Below are positions 48,117-57,739 of a stretch of DNA of 58,550 nt, one piece after another (within the stretch, counting starts at the first letter, position 1; the number at the start of each line of letters is the position of its first letter). This DNA is from a virus: IMG/VR virus record IMGVR_UViG_3300007513_000047, positions 1 through 58,550 of that record; one strand, given 5' to 3'. The notes under the pieces were generated by a model. It worked only from the letters and a program-made list of their open reading frames with translations. It ran no database searches and was not told the origin of the DNA. The position numbers and the translations under genes were made by a program.

Positions 48117-49703
48117 CTACTTTAAACCTTCTGTAGACCATAATTGTCCGTCTGCGTCCACAAATGTTTCATCGTTGTTCTGTTCCCCAAATACTCCTGC
48201 TGGTAACAAATCATCTTCTATCATTTTCTGTTGTTCAGAATATAATAAGTCCTTTACAGCAGTATCCGTTAAGTGTGTGAAAAATTCGGTGGTGACAAAC
48301 CATGCGAAAAGAACACAATTCATGACCATATCGTCATGATATCCTCTGTCTGCCTCGAATGACGACCCCTTATGAACAAATGTCATTAGTTCTGTTATTG
48401 TGGGTCTATCTACTACAACGAGTCTATTTTCTTCGAGAAGTTCTTTTAGAGTAGAACAACCTACTCTTTTAATCTTTCTCGACATCGTAATACCAATATC
48501 TTCTGCTTTTGTTAAACCTTGAGTGAAGACATTAGGGTATTCGATATCATAGTGTAATTGAGTAGCAACTAACGAACCTTCTGCGTTATTTTCTATAATA
48601 ACTAAAGATTCATTATATCTACTACAATACTTATTTATTAAATCCGGAAAGAGTAAAGGGCTAACCATATTGTCTCTAAATGTGCAAACTTGTTTAAAAG
48701 GTCTCATAGTGATATCAAATACACTAAATGTAGAGAAATCCATACCTCTCCCTTGCGAAACATCTACAGTTGTAATATAATTATGTCCTTCTTTTGGTTT
48801 CTCATAAACAGTTAAACCACCTCTTTTCCATTCTCCATCTAATGCCCTCATACCTAATAAGGTGTCTGCATTGATAAGTGTATTACCAGTACCTAAGAAA
48901 CTATTACCATACTCTTGTTCGAATTGTGCTTCTGAGGTATTTGCGATTGTTTGTTCTTTCCATTCTTCATCTCGACCTGGTACATCATACCAGTTTATTA
49001 CAAAATTTGCATATTCTGAATTGCCATGAACCGCACTTTCATATATCTTATGGAACATATTACCTACACCATTTGCAGTAGATGTAATAATAACTTTAGA
49101 ATCTTTACCAGATGTTACCACAGGATATGTCGCAGTATAGAATACTTCTGCATCTTCTACGAAAGCGAACTCATCTAGATACAACATATTGATTGACATA
49201 CCACGAATTGAACTTGAACTTGTTGCGGCCGCCACTAATTTACTATCATTACCAAACTCTATATTACCTTTATTCAGTATCTTTACGCCTGGTTGTAAGA
49301 AGAATGGCACGGTTTCCAACATGGTAACAATTCTGGCTACCATCTCCCTCGCAATCGCCCCTTTATTCGCTAAAATAGCCACAGTGACTTCTGGTGTAAA
49401 TAGAAGATACCATAGTAGATATGCACATGATGTTATTGATTTGCCTGACTGTCTAGCAGCTAATACAACACTAAATCTATTATCATCAAAGTGATGTACC
49501 AACTCCTCTTGATAACCACGAAGGTTAAAAGGCACAAGACCTTCATCTAGTGATATAATTTGTGTATAAGTTTCGATAAAATGGCAAGGGTCGTTGGTGC
49601 ATTTTTGATATTCTGCTATCTCTTCTTCGGTGTATTTGCTCTCTACACCTGCTCGTTTTATAAGGTTGTTTCCAAGATAACCTTCGTTTTTAGCTTTAAC
49701 CAT
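48117..49703 (-). CDS. gp17: Terminase large subunit gp17
   Basis: A 528-residue packaging motor. The ATPase has Walker A AARQSGKS and Walker B LYLDEFAFVED; the nuclease domain has TTVDVSQGRGMDFSTF, IIENNAEG and GYHDDMVMN. gp17 cuts concatemers and pumps DNA through gp20. It overlaps gp16 by one base. Confidence 0.97.
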   Translation of the reverse strand: MVKAKNEGYLGNNLIKRAGVESKYTEEEIAEYQKCTNDPCHFIETYTQIISLDEGLVPFNLRGYQEELVHHFDDNRFSVVLAARQSGKSITSCAYLLWYLLFTPEVTVAILANKGAIAREMVARIVTMLETVPFFLQPGVKILNKGNIEFGNDSKLVAAATSSSSIRGMSINMLYLDEFAFVEDAEVFYTATYPVVTSGKDSKVIITSTANGVGNMFHKIYESAVHGNSEYANFVINWYDVPGRDEEWKEQTIANTSEAQFEQEYGNSFLGTGNTLINADTLLGMRALDGEWKRGGLTVYEKPKEGHNYITTVDVSQGRGMDFSTFSVFDITMRPFKQVCTFRDNMVSPLLFPDLINKYCSRYNESLVIIENNAEGSLVATQLHYDIEYPNVFTQGLTKAEDIGITMSRKIKRVGCSTLKELLEENRLVVVDRPTITELMTFVHKGSSFEADRGYHDDMVMNCVLFAWFVTTEFFTHLTDTAVKDLLYSEQQKMIEDDLLPAGVFGEQNNDETFVDADGQLWSTEGLK

Positions 49704-50101
49704 TATTTCTTTTTCTTTTCTTTCTTCAAGAACTTCTGCAACTCAGATGTTGAACCAACATATAAATGATTATGTTGTGTCCCAACTTTGGTGTCTTCGC
49801 CTTCTAACTTCTTCAATTTTTGTTGAAGGTCTATTAACTTCTCTGCTGTTTCTCCAACAGTTTTAATTAATTGGCCTGCGACTTCGTATGCACGAGGATG
49901 TTCCGTTTCTTTTGAAAGTTGTAATATACCATCTATGGCATCTTGACCTCGTTCTACTAGGTCATAAAGGTTTTCTCTGGCGTATCGATAGTCTGTTTCC
50001 ATATTCTCATGTCGAGAAGGAAGTTTAACTACTTGTGTTTCTTTTTTAATATCAGATGAGATATTTAGAATATCATCCAATTTCTGGTCTATTTCGTTCA
50101 T
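49703..50101 (-). CDS. gp16: Terminase small subunit gp16
   Basis: A 132-residue helical protein (IDQKLDDILNISSDIKKETQ, YARENLYDLVERGQDAIDGILQLSKE, EKLIDLQQKLKKLEG) in the T4 position before gp17. gp16 binds DNA and regulates gp17. Confidence 0.92.
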   Translation of the reverse strand: MNEIDQKLDDILNISSDIKKETQVVKLPSRHENMETDYRYARENLYDLVERGQDAIDGILQLSKETEHPRAYEVAGQLIKTVGETAEKLIDLQQKLKKLEGEDTKVGTQHNHLYVGSTSELQKFLKKEKKKK

Positions 50102-50103
50102 AA

Positions 50104-51138
50104 TTAAGTATTGTCTTCATCAGCAAAAGTATATCTTGCTCCATCATCATAATATGTCACATTTTCTGCAACAACAAATGTATCTGCTGGGTCTACTGAA
50201 CCAACAAATTTAAGTAGTGTGTTTGCATCAACTGTTATAGCAGCTGATAATACCATTGATAATTTGTTAGCGTGAATAGATGCAATGGTTGGATTAGTTG
50301 ATAAGTTTGTTCCAAACACCTCGTCTGCAACACTTATCTTACTGTTTATTGCAGTTGCAAAGGTTACCGTAGTTGAATTGGATACTGCATTACATCTTTC
50401 TCCAAATGCAGGTTCATAGTGTTTAACTTCTTTAATTAGACCAGCGGCAGTTATCTCAGATGTTGAAAATGCAGTTTGTCCATCTCCAAGATAAGTTCTT
50501 TCAATAACATTCTTAATAATATTACCAGTGTATACAGGTCCAAAGAAGTATGTTTTCATTGTAAAGTCTAAAGTGTATTCTATAATTCTTCTATCTTCGA
50601 ATGAACCTTCATAATCATCTTGAAAAGATACACTATTTAAAATGACAGGTACATCTCTATTATCAGGCATTGAATCTACCATTTTCATTGTGACTGTATA
50701 TTCTGGTTGAAAGTATGGAAGAATCTGTTCTACTATCTGTAATGCATCATTCATATTCTTTGTTAGAATAGATAATGTAAAGTTTAAATTGTATGGTGCT
50801 GGGTTGTATTGAAAACCTCTCTTACCATCTGCCTCATAAGTAGACTTTGCGGCTCTTATAAGTTTATTCTGTTGTCTTTCTCTATCATATTCAAAACCTG
50901 TAAGTTCAAATGCCATACGAGGTAATGATATTGCACTTCTATTTTTATCTGATAAATTAGGTTCTTCTGCGATTCTATCTAAAAACTTTTGTTTAGGTCC
51001 ATATGATAACGGAACAATAGGAGAAGTCAAAACAGTTCCATCTGCTTTGACCTTCTTATATTGTATATTATTAAACAAGGTACCAAATACTGATACGCAC
51101 CGTTTAATAGTTTCATTATAGAAATATGTTCCGAACAT
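50104..51138 (-). CDS. gp15: Proximal tail sheath stabiliser gp15
   Basis: A 344-residue protein: MFGTYFYNETIKRCVSVFGTLF at the start and QIVEQILPYFQPEYTVTM in the middle, matching T4 gp15 (272). The extra C-terminal domain (from about residue 230; KISVADEVFGTNL, LLKFVGSVDPADTF) looks beta-rich and may be a decoration-type insertion. Confidence 0.92.
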   Translation of the reverse strand: MFGTYFYNETIKRCVSVFGTLFNNIQYKKVKADGTVLTSPIVPLSYGPKQKFLDRIAEEPNLSDKNRSAISLPRMAFELTGFEYDRERQQNKLIRAAKSTYEADGKRGFQYNPAPYNLNFTLSILTKNMNDALQIVEQILPYFQPEYTVTMKMVDSMPDNRDVPVILNSVSFQDDYEGSFEDRRIIEYTLDFTMKTYFFGPVYTGNIIKNVIERTYLGDGQTAFSTSEITAAGLIKEVKHYEPAFGERCNAVSNSTTVTFATAINSKISVADEVFGTNLSTNPTIASIHANKLSMVLSAAITVDANTLLKFVGSVDPADTFVVAENVTYYDDGARYTFADEDNT

Positions 51139-51353
51139 TATGCATTGTCCTCTACATATTGTTTTATATCTCCAACAGTAAATATGTTTTCTGCATCTTC
51201 ATCAGGTACAGATATACCATATTCTTCTTCTACTGCCATTACCAATTCTACAACATGAAGAGAGTCAGCTCCCAAGTCTTCGACTAGTTTACATTCATCT
51301 CTTACTGCATCTTGGTCTATATTAAGAGTATTTGCTATTATTTTTTCTATCAT
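51138..51353 (-). CDS. acpP: Acyl carrier protein
   Basis: A 71-residue ACP. The phosphopantetheine attachment site is Ser31 in EDLGADSLHVVELVMA, and the four-helix layout and acidic charge are normal. Stop and start overlap gp15 and gp14 by one base each, so it is a cleanly inserted gene in the neck operon. ACP carries acyl chains in fatty acid or lipid synthesis; here it could feed a lipid, signal or protein-acylation step. Confidence 0.95.
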   Translation of the reverse strand: MIEKIIANTLNIDQDAVRDECKLVEDLGADSLHVVELVMAVEEEYGISVPDEDAENIFTVGDIKQYVEDNA

Positions 51354-52207
51354 TATGGTTCTCCAAACGGATTAACTTCACTTAAATCTAGATACGATGT
51401 ATCTTTCTGTTCAAATTCTAAGTTCTGAGCAGCCGCATCATTAGAGAATGTCATTCTATCATCTATTGATGTTATTGTAAATTGTGCGCCTGAAACAGCA
51501 CCAACTAATACATCGTTCACTTCTAGGGTTGTTGTTATGTCTTTAGCGAGTAGTTTACTAGTAGGTTGATGCCATGATACTGCTTCTGCAACAACTGTGC
51601 TACCTATCTTTATATCCTCATTAGCAACATAATCTTTATTATTTCCACTACCCATTGTCATACTTAATGAGTATGCTTGTTCGTCTTCTATCAAGTCTAT
51701 ATCTGCAATACCTGTATCGAAATCTTCTTGACCGTATTCGTAGAGTTCACATCTAAGTTTAAATACAAATAGTTTACCAACTTGATAGAATGGGTCTTCA
51801 TGTTCTACAAATTTGATTTCAAACATTGAACCACTTAAAGGGAAATAAACTAAATCTCCTTCATTGGGTCTGAATGATGTTGCAAGGTTTGAGTCTAGGG
51901 AAATGAATCTTTCCCAACTTCTTAGTGATATGACAAATGTTGCTTGGTCTCTAACTTGAACACCAAACTTGGACATAAGGTCTCCTTCTCCTTCGAAACC
52001 TTCTGCATTTTCTATATACATTTCAACCGAATACGCATCACCAAACTTAGACTGAACATCTTCGTTCAGTATAGTATCTTCTTCTATTATCTGCCTTGGC
52101 AAATAATAAGTTTCGTGACCATAAATCCTTAAAGACTCAACTACTAAATCTTCGTATAGTTGTTGTTCCGTTGAGACTGCATGGTTGAAAAAAACATTAG
52201 TAGGCAT
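51353..52207 (-). CDS. gp14: Neck protein gp14
   Basis: A 284-residue neck protein: TNVFFNHAVSTEQQLYEDLVVESLRIYGHETYYLPR at the start is highly typical. gp14 seals the head with gp13 and joins the tail. It overlaps ACP by one base. Confidence 0.94.
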   Translation of the reverse strand: MPTNVFFNHAVSTEQQLYEDLVVESLRIYGHETYYLPRQIIEEDTILNEDVQSKFGDAYSVEMYIENAEGFEGEGDLMSKFGVQVRDQATFVISLRSWERFISLDSNLATSFRPNEGDLVYFPLSGSMFEIKFVEHEDPFYQVGKLFVFKLRCELYEYGQEDFDTGIADIDLIEDEQAYSLSMTMGSGNNKDYVANEDIKIGSTVVAEAVSWHQPTSKLLAKDITTTLEVNDVLVGAVSGAQFTITSIDDRMTFSNDAAAQNLEFEQKDTSYLDLSEVNPFGEP

Positions 52208-52213
52208 ATCTCA

Positions 52214-53029
52214 TTATCCAATCATATCCATAGGTAACATGTCATGATTTAATCTTGACTCTTCTTCAAGTCGTTGTATTTCTTCTTGTGCTTCTTGTTT
52301 CATCTGAGTTCCATCAAGAGTCACTCCTCCAGGCAATGCAATACCTTGGAACTTAGATAAGTTTTCTCCCCATTGGTATTTGCATAATGCGGTTGCATAT
52401 TTTTTTAACCACATATCATTATAGATATCAGTAAAATCTGTAGGGTCTAGTTTTCTATAACATTCTATGATTAAGTGTTCGTCTTCGTATATACTATCTA
52501 CATCCATATCTAAATACAATCTATTCATATGTTGATTAAATCTTAGTGGTGTTCTACCAACTAATACATGTTGCATTAAAGATAATTGTTGTTGAACTTG
52601 TTCGTAGTATAGAATGTTGGTTGATGTTAAACTATATAAATCGTTTAATCTTATTTGGTATCTCATATCAAACATGTTAAGATTACTCTTATCATTGAAT
52701 GGGAATATGTTCTGCACTGCGAGAACGAAATCTGGTAATACGATATAGTTCTTTTGTTGTTTAACAACTTCATTAGCATAGTCATGATTTCCAGCGGCAT
52801 TCTCTGTGAATGACTCGTCTGTTTTCATAGTGGTAGTTTTATTAGCAGTTATCTTATGTTTTAGATAAGTCTTTATACTACCATCGTAATGATAATTATG
52901 AAAATACTGTAGCGCCTCATCTATTCTATCATCGAATTGGTCGTCATCGATGTTTATTTCTAGAACAGGTGCACCCAGCCGTCTCTTGATGTATTCTTTT
53001 AAAGTTGCTTTACTGTTCGGTGATGCCAT
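52214..53029 (-). CDS. gp13: Neck protein gp13
   Basis: A 271-residue head-completion protein, with LKEYIKRRLGAPVLEINIDDDQFDDRIDEALQYF and the later HLIIECYRKLDPTDFTDIYNDMWLKKY, as in T4 gp13. A late box is 24 bases upstream. Confidence 0.93.
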   Translation of the reverse strand: MASPNSKATLKEYIKRRLGAPVLEINIDDDQFDDRIDEALQYFHNYHYDGSIKTYLKHKITANKTTTMKTDESFTENAAGNHDYANEVVKQQKNYIVLPDFVLAVQNIFPFNDKSNLNMFDMRYQIRLNDLYSLTSTNILYYEQVQQQLSLMQHVLVGRTPLRFNQHMNRLYLDMDVDSIYEDEHLIIECYRKLDPTDFTDIYNDMWLKKYATALCKYQWGENLSKFQGIALPGGVTLDGTQMKQEAQEEIQRLEEESRLNHDMLPMDMIG

Positions 53030-53053
53030 AATAGTAGTTCCTGTTTATACTAC

Positions 53054-53061
53054 TATTTATA
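53054..53061 (-). promoter_or_regulatory. Late promoter box for the neck operon
   Basis: Perfect TATAAATA on the minus strand, 24 bases before gp13, with AGGAA as the ribosome site. Confidence 0.6.
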
Positions 53062-53067
53062 GTAATT

Positions 53068-53337
53068 TTAATCTTGGAAATAAGTTTTTGTCTGGAGTCT
53101 GTCTATCTTCTCATCTATTCGTTCTATAGAATCGATAATTCTTTGAAAAGTTTGTTCCATCTGTTCTCTGGTAACATAGTCTCTTGCGACTTCTTCTCTT
53201 GTTTTATTAATTAATATATCTATTCTTTTTTGTTCAGCGAAAATGCTTCTAATTAACCATCCACCAGGTATTACTATAACAGTAAGAACCAGGTTCCATA
53301 GCATATGCGGATCCATTGATATTGTAGCGATTTCCAT
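53068..53337 (-). CDS. Membrane protein with coiled coil, 89 aa
   Basis: An N-terminal span (MLWNLVLTVIVIPGGWLI) precedes a coiled coil (EQMEQTFQRIIDSIERIDEKIDRLQ). The layout is like the two proteins at 17814-18432. A holin or lysis-related role is possible, but unproven. Confidence 0.6.
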   Translation of the reverse strand: MEIATISMDPHMLWNLVLTVIVIPGGWLIRSIFAEQKRIDILINKTREEVARDYVTREQMEQTFQRIIDSIERIDEKIDRLQTKTYFQD

Positions 53338-53345
53338 ACATATAT

Positions 53346-54059
53346 TTAGTAAATGTAGTTGCCGTCTTCATCTATATGCCATATGTTATCTAGATTTTTT
53401 ATATCATCTCTATGAAAGCTATCTTCGTTTTTTCCTAGTGTATAATTTCTCATTCTGACTTGCATATTAAAGGATATACTGTATCTTTCTTTATCAGTTA
53501 AGTTTGGTGCGACCATATGCATAGCAGCACTAGGAAACATTAACAAGTCTCCTGTTCTAGGTGTTATTCTGACATTATCATGCAGTCTTGGAGCGGCGGG
53601 CATATCAGATACAACCTTAGGGTCTTTATCAACAAACACTATGTCTCCTTCATCTCCATCGGCCCTTATATACATAGCACCAGAATAGAAACAACCGTTG
53701 TGTAAATGTGGAGAATTCCATGCACCGAAACCATTAATGTTTCCCCATGAGTTATGAAATTCTATATCAAAAGAATCTTTCTTAACACCCATGAATGGCA
53801 TAATTTCATCTCTCATCACCCTCTTTATTTGTCTTACTGCACCAATGAATATAGGATTAGTTTCTAAACCATCATTTGATTGCCAACTAGTATTTTCTTG
53901 ATTAGATAAAAATCTTCCTTCATCTCTTTTTCTTATTGCGTCCATCTCATCTCTCAACAGACCAAAATACTCTTCGGTCATAGTTGAACACCTATCTTTC
54001 TCTTCATGTAAAAAAGATTTATGAAATAGATAAGTTGGAAACATTAGTCTAACTGCCAT
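53346..54059 (-). CDS. 2OG-Fe(II) oxygenase, phage structural-neighbour type
   Basis: A 237-residue dioxygenase: iron ligands in NSPHLHNGCFYSG, and distal His plus Arg in AAMHMVAPNLTDKERYSISFN. This family (similar to TIGR02466) is common in marine T4-like phages near tail genes. Substrate unknown. Confidence 0.85.
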   Translation of the reverse strand: MAVRLMFPTYLFHKSFLHEEKDRCSTMTEEYFGLLRDEMDAIRKRDEGRFLSNQENTSWQSNDGLETNPIFIGAVRQIKRVMRDEIMPFMGVKKDSFDIEFHNSWGNINGFGAWNSPHLHNGCFYSGAMYIRADGDEGDIVFVDKDPKVVSDMPAAPRLHDNVRITPRTGDLLMFPSAAMHMVAPNLTDKERYSISFNMQVRMRNYTLGKNEDSFHRDDIKNLDNIWHIDEDGNYIY

Positions 54060-54910
54060 TACTTCTCCTCATCTGTTATGTGTGCAGGACATTCTGGTGG
54101 CGGTTTATCTTCTTTAAAGTATTGTCCTTTCTCTTTCCAATAACCTTCTAATCTATATGGACCCAATTTCTTCGAATCACTATTTTTATATTCATCGTAC
54201 ATTTTTCTTCCTTGTTCGTCCATTCCAGGCATGTCTGCATGTCTTGTATATTCACTTCTGTTTTCATGCCACACCTTAGCGTCTTTTAATTGATATGTTG
54301 CAGTCCATTTTTCCCTCTTGAAAGGAATCACTTGAACGAGAGGCGTGCCTTTCGGTATAGTAAATGAATGTTCTACTTTAGGATAGAATATGATTTGCGA
54401 ATTATCCAAATTTGTGTTAAACTTATCTGTATCTATAACACCTTGCCAAACTGCAAAATAATCATTTTGAAATAGAAAAGGGTCTAAGTAGAAACAAGAA
54501 TAATCTGTTGGTGTAATAATGTTCCATGCATTTCTCATTTTAAACGCATCTTTAACATGACCTTTACCATTCTTTATATAATCAAATGCATTATCAAACT
54601 GTTCAGATGGATGTGTCGGAGAACCATAGCCTGAATCTGTTGGGTCTTTTGTTGTAAAATTCTCATTCGACAAACCATCTCTATCTTGTCCAACTAAAAC
54701 TTCCATATCTCTATTTGCGAGAATATACCAACCAGACTTTAACCAATCGTCCATAGCTGGACATGCACGAATAGTTTGAGTTCTTCTACCTCTTACTGCT
54801 TGGAAGATTTTCATTTTCTTCCACCAGTCTGGCATAATAGATTTAGCCAGAATAGGTTTAAAATCCCTTATCGTGTTGTCATTAAATGTAGTGAAGTCTA
54901 TCGTTGGCAT
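54059..54910 (-). CDS. DUF6065-like protein, 283 aa
   Basis: Residues include DWWKKMKIFQ, RACPAMDDWLKSGW, NPW-like NAWNIITPTDYSCFYLDPFLFQNDYF and the FTIPKGTPLVQVIPFKREKW block, which I associate with DUF6065 proteins of unknown function. The beta-rich middle could be a cupin-like barrel. It lies between two oxygenase genes and overlaps the next by 29 bases, so a shared pathway is plausible. Confidence 0.55.
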   Translation of the reverse strand: MPTIDFTTFNDNTIRDFKPILAKSIMPDWWKKMKIFQAVRGRRTQTIRACPAMDDWLKSGWYILANRDMEVLVGQDRDGLSNENFTTKDPTDSGYGSPTHPSEQFDNAFDYIKNGKGHVKDAFKMRNAWNIITPTDYSCFYLDPFLFQNDYFAVWQGVIDTDKFNTNLDNSQIIFYPKVEHSFTIPKGTPLVQVIPFKREKWTATYQLKDAKVWHENRSEYTRHADMPGMDEQGRKMYDEYKNSDSKKLGPYRLEGYWKEKGQYFKEDKPPPECPAHITDEEK

Positions 54911-55616
54911 TATAAAACTCTTCTTTTTCTACTAGTTCTATTTCATCTCCTCTTAGAACTACTGAGCGTCTATCCATGTATCTCGCTCTTTCTGTTGGTG
55001 CATCTGCACCGTGTGGTATTCTTCCGTCAAACATTAACAATCGATTCGGAACAAACTCAATGTTTCCGATTTCATGATTCTTAATGTGTTCGTTTCTACC
55101 ATCTAAACCTTGTTGTGGTTCATCATATATTCTTAAATTACCACCCCATTTCTTTTCCCAAAATGTATTATAATAATATAAGAATGAGAGATTCCAATCA
55201 TCATCTTCAGCACAATCACTATGAGTTGTTCCATGCTGACCATATGTTTGAGAATTTAGTCCCATATATTGAAATCTTTTCCATTTGAATCCAAAATCAG
55301 TACATATTCTTCTATTCAACCATCGAGCAGGAATAGATTGTAATGCATCAACACAAACTGAATCTCTTTCAACTACACCATTCTCTACTCGAAAAAATGA
55401 TGCACCCCAAAATGAATGATGTGGTAATCCTGTTCTACTGTGACCTTGTACTGAATTTGTTTTAGACCATATTGCATTATTGGTAAACTTATTATTAATC
55501 CAATAGTGTAGACTCGTTTCTAGATAGTTGTCTATTACATAAATTTTATTTCTTATGGGAAAGTCAACCAATCGAAACGGCTTATCTAGATAGATAATCT
55601 CAAGGTCTTCAAACAT
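54882..55616 (-). CDS. 2OG-Fe(II) oxygenase, 244 aa
   Basis: A fourth dioxygenase: iron ligands in QHGTTHSDCAED, and IPHGADAPTERARYMDRRSVVL as the distal His and Arg region. Long N-terminal region (residues 1-110) has no recognised domain. It overlaps the DUF6065-like gene, so the two may be coupled. Confidence 0.82.
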   Translation of the reverse strand: MFEDLEIIYLDKPFRLVDFPIRNKIYVIDNYLETSLHYWINNKFTNNAIWSKTNSVQGHSRTGLPHHSFWGASFFRVENGVVERDSVCVDALQSIPARWLNRRICTDFGFKWKRFQYMGLNSQTYGQHGTTHSDCAEDDDWNLSFLYYYNTFWEKKWGGNLRIYDEPQQGLDGRNEHIKNHEIGNIEFVPNRLLMFDGRIPHGADAPTERARYMDRRSVVLRGDEIELVEKEEFYNANDRLHYI

Positions 55617-55620
55617 GTTT

Positions 55621-56172
55621 TTAACCTATTAAAGCTTTCTGTGGTGAAGGAATCTGGTTTGAGTAATCTTCGAACTCTCTTAGAGTGTCTTCTCTAGTGT
55701 TTCTAATTTCTTCAACCACATTCAAGTAAACATTCCATACTGCATCATAATATTCTAATACTCTTCTAGCATCTGACCTTAAGGGGTGGTTTGAACCTTC
55801 TCTGCCGGCGGCAACTACATCCATGATGTTTTGAAATCCATAAGAATCGGATTGATCCATGATATAACCTTCACACATGTTTTGCAGTTGTCCACTAAAT
55901 TGATTTTGTAGACTTACTCCTTCTGGTGGAGCTGAATTAGATATGTATGTTTCAATCGCATCAATTTCAGAATCAACTAAGTTAATCTTCTCTTGGTCAT
56001 CAAACTGTTTAGTTTCGTCCCATTTTAAAATTTTAACTTCAATATCATCATAAACCAATACATCAAATTCAAAACCTAATTCTGGTTTATCTGTGTTCTC
56101 GAACCTGTATTCGAGTCCGTTTGGTTTTCTAACAGTAAGATTTCCATTTTCACAATAAATTAAAGCATTCAT
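55621..56172 (-). CDS. Hypothetical protein, possible tail fibre assembly-like
   Basis: A 183-residue protein: a beta-rich N-terminus (LIYCENGNLTVRKPNGLEYRFE) and a helical C-terminus (DARRVLEYYDAVWNVYLNVVEEIRNTREDTLREFEDY) that resembles the assembly-chaperone or DUF4376-type tail. It sits between an oxygenase and a glycosyltransferase-like gene. Weak assignment. Confidence 0.45.
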   Translation of the reverse strand: MNALIYCENGNLTVRKPNGLEYRFENTDKPELGFEFDVLVYDDIEVKILKWDETKQFDDQEKINLVDSEIDAIETYISNSAPPEGVSLQNQFSGQLQNMCEGYIMDQSDSYGFQNIMDVVAAGREGSNHPLRSDARRVLEYYDAVWNVYLNVVEEIRNTREDTLREFEDYSNQIPSPQKALIG

Positions 56173-56185
56173 AATTTCTCCATTA

Positions 56186-57715
56186 TTAACTGAATTTGTT
56201 CAATATATTTCTATAAGTATTTAGTTCTTCTATTTGGGTCGTATCCATACCCTCAATCCATGGTCCGCCTCGTGTATAATGTATTGCACTAGGTCTCCAA
56301 TTAGTTTCTCTTGTATCATGTCCTTCTGTAAACACATAATGTTCTGGTATCTGAGATATCTTATCAGTCCATTCAAATTGATGTAAGTATTTACCACTTG
56401 CAGTATTAATTACTTCTGGTGTAAGTTTTTTGCAGTCTTCGTGTGCGTTATTAAATATCATTAGCGAAGACCATAGTTTCTTTGGATACGAAACATTCTT
56501 TTCACCATCGAACTTAGTATCTGGATATTTGTCAAAGTCATATTGTATACATGCGACTGCATCATCTGGGTCCAGAAAGTAGAACATTGGCCATAAACTC
56601 TTAGTGAATAATATATCATCGTCTAAGAATATACTAAATCCTTCGTAATTTTCTAAGTATGGAATTAAGAATCTACTGTAAGTAAATTCTGTAGATTGAT
56701 TTGCATAGTCTCTAGTGTATTCAGGAATCTTAGATATATCAAGAAAGTTAATTTCTGGTTTCCATTTATTCATCCAATTGTGAACCTCTCCACCACCAGC
56801 GCCAAATTTCGTTGAATATTCAATACACTTCTTATTTAATTCTGCGAGATTTTTATGTCTAGAATCGTAACCAATGTATACATTTGAGTGTTTACCTTTA
56901 GCTAACTTATTGATTTTCTTATTAAAATCATAAACTTCTGTTCTAAAAGTCATCTGTAATAAGTCGGTTAGTATCTCTATATAACCATGAGTAAATGCAA
57001 ATGATATATTCTTATGATACTTATCTGGTCTTGCAAGTATCTTTTCTTTAGCCCAATCTATAATTTCTTCTATTTCTATTTCCGGAACAGGTATGATATC
57101 GTATTCGTCCCATATCCACATTTCCATATCCCAATCATCTAGACATTCAAATACAGGAGAACGAACAGAACCTGGGTGAATGTTTAAACTAAACATATCT
57201 CCTTGTTTTTTAACTATACCTTGAATTGGATTCCATAAACCCTCTTTTCTTATACTGTTTACTAACCAATGTGCTTTAGCGGCATGATAATATACAGAAC
57301 ATATGTTCTCTTCAAAGTCTGGATTATGTGATTCATCAATATGCGTTCCTATCTTTTCATATTCATCATTTGAATTTTTGAACTCCATACCCGAGTGACC
57401 AGGTTTTGGATTCTCTGGTTTATATGTATAACCATGTGGTAAGAAATACTGATATCCAAAAGCTTGAGACTGCAATGCGTTCCAACCAGAAAACTTACCG
57501 TCTCTAATTAACTTAACTACATCTCCCCATGTGACTCTTTTAAGTTTTAGATTATATTCTTTGATTATATATTTTAAAGATTTGTATGCCTCTTTGTCTT
57601 CGTAAGGTTCATCTATGTTGAACCCGCCCATGTGCATATGGAAAGACCTGTCTTTCCAATCTTCTTTTTCTAGAATGGCTATAGTGTCACTTAAAGTTTT
57701 AGAACTGATACTCAT
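56186..57715 (-). CDS. Two-domain protein with GT8-like glycosyltransferase domain
   Basis: A 509-residue protein. The C-terminal part (from about 290) reads VYIGYDSRHKNLAEL, then FTYSRFLIPYLENYEGFSIFLDDDILF, with a DDD metal motif, typical of GT-A folds that act on galactose- or glucose-type donors. The N-terminal part, about 270 residues, includes GLWNPIQGIVKKQGDMFSLNIHPGS and VFECLDDWDMEMWIWDEYD and is unassigned. It may modify virion or surface glycans. A late-type box is upstream. Confidence 0.6.
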   Translation of the reverse strand: MSISSKTLSDTIAILEKEDWKDRSFHMHMGGFNIDEPYEDKEAYKSLKYIIKEYNLKLKRVTWGDVVKLIRDGKFSGWNALQSQAFGYQYFLPHGYTYKPENPKPGHSGMEFKNSNDEYEKIGTHIDESHNPDFEENICSVYYHAAKAHWLVNSIRKEGLWNPIQGIVKKQGDMFSLNIHPGSVRSPVFECLDDWDMEMWIWDEYDIIPVPEIEIEEIIDWAKEKILARPDKYHKNISFAFTHGYIEILTDLLQMTFRTEVYDFNKKINKLAKGKHSNVYIGYDSRHKNLAELNKKCIEYSTKFGAGGGEVHNWMNKWKPEINFLDISKIPEYTRDYANQSTEFTYSRFLIPYLENYEGFSIFLDDDILFTKSLWPMFYFLDPDDAVACIQYDFDKYPDTKFDGEKNVSYPKKLWSSLMIFNNAHEDCKKLTPEVINTASGKYLHQFEWTDKISQIPEHYVFTEGHDTRETNWRPSAIHYTRGGPWIEGMDTTQIEELNTYRNILNKFS

Positions 57716-57739
57716 AATATAGAATCCGGTTTATACGGA

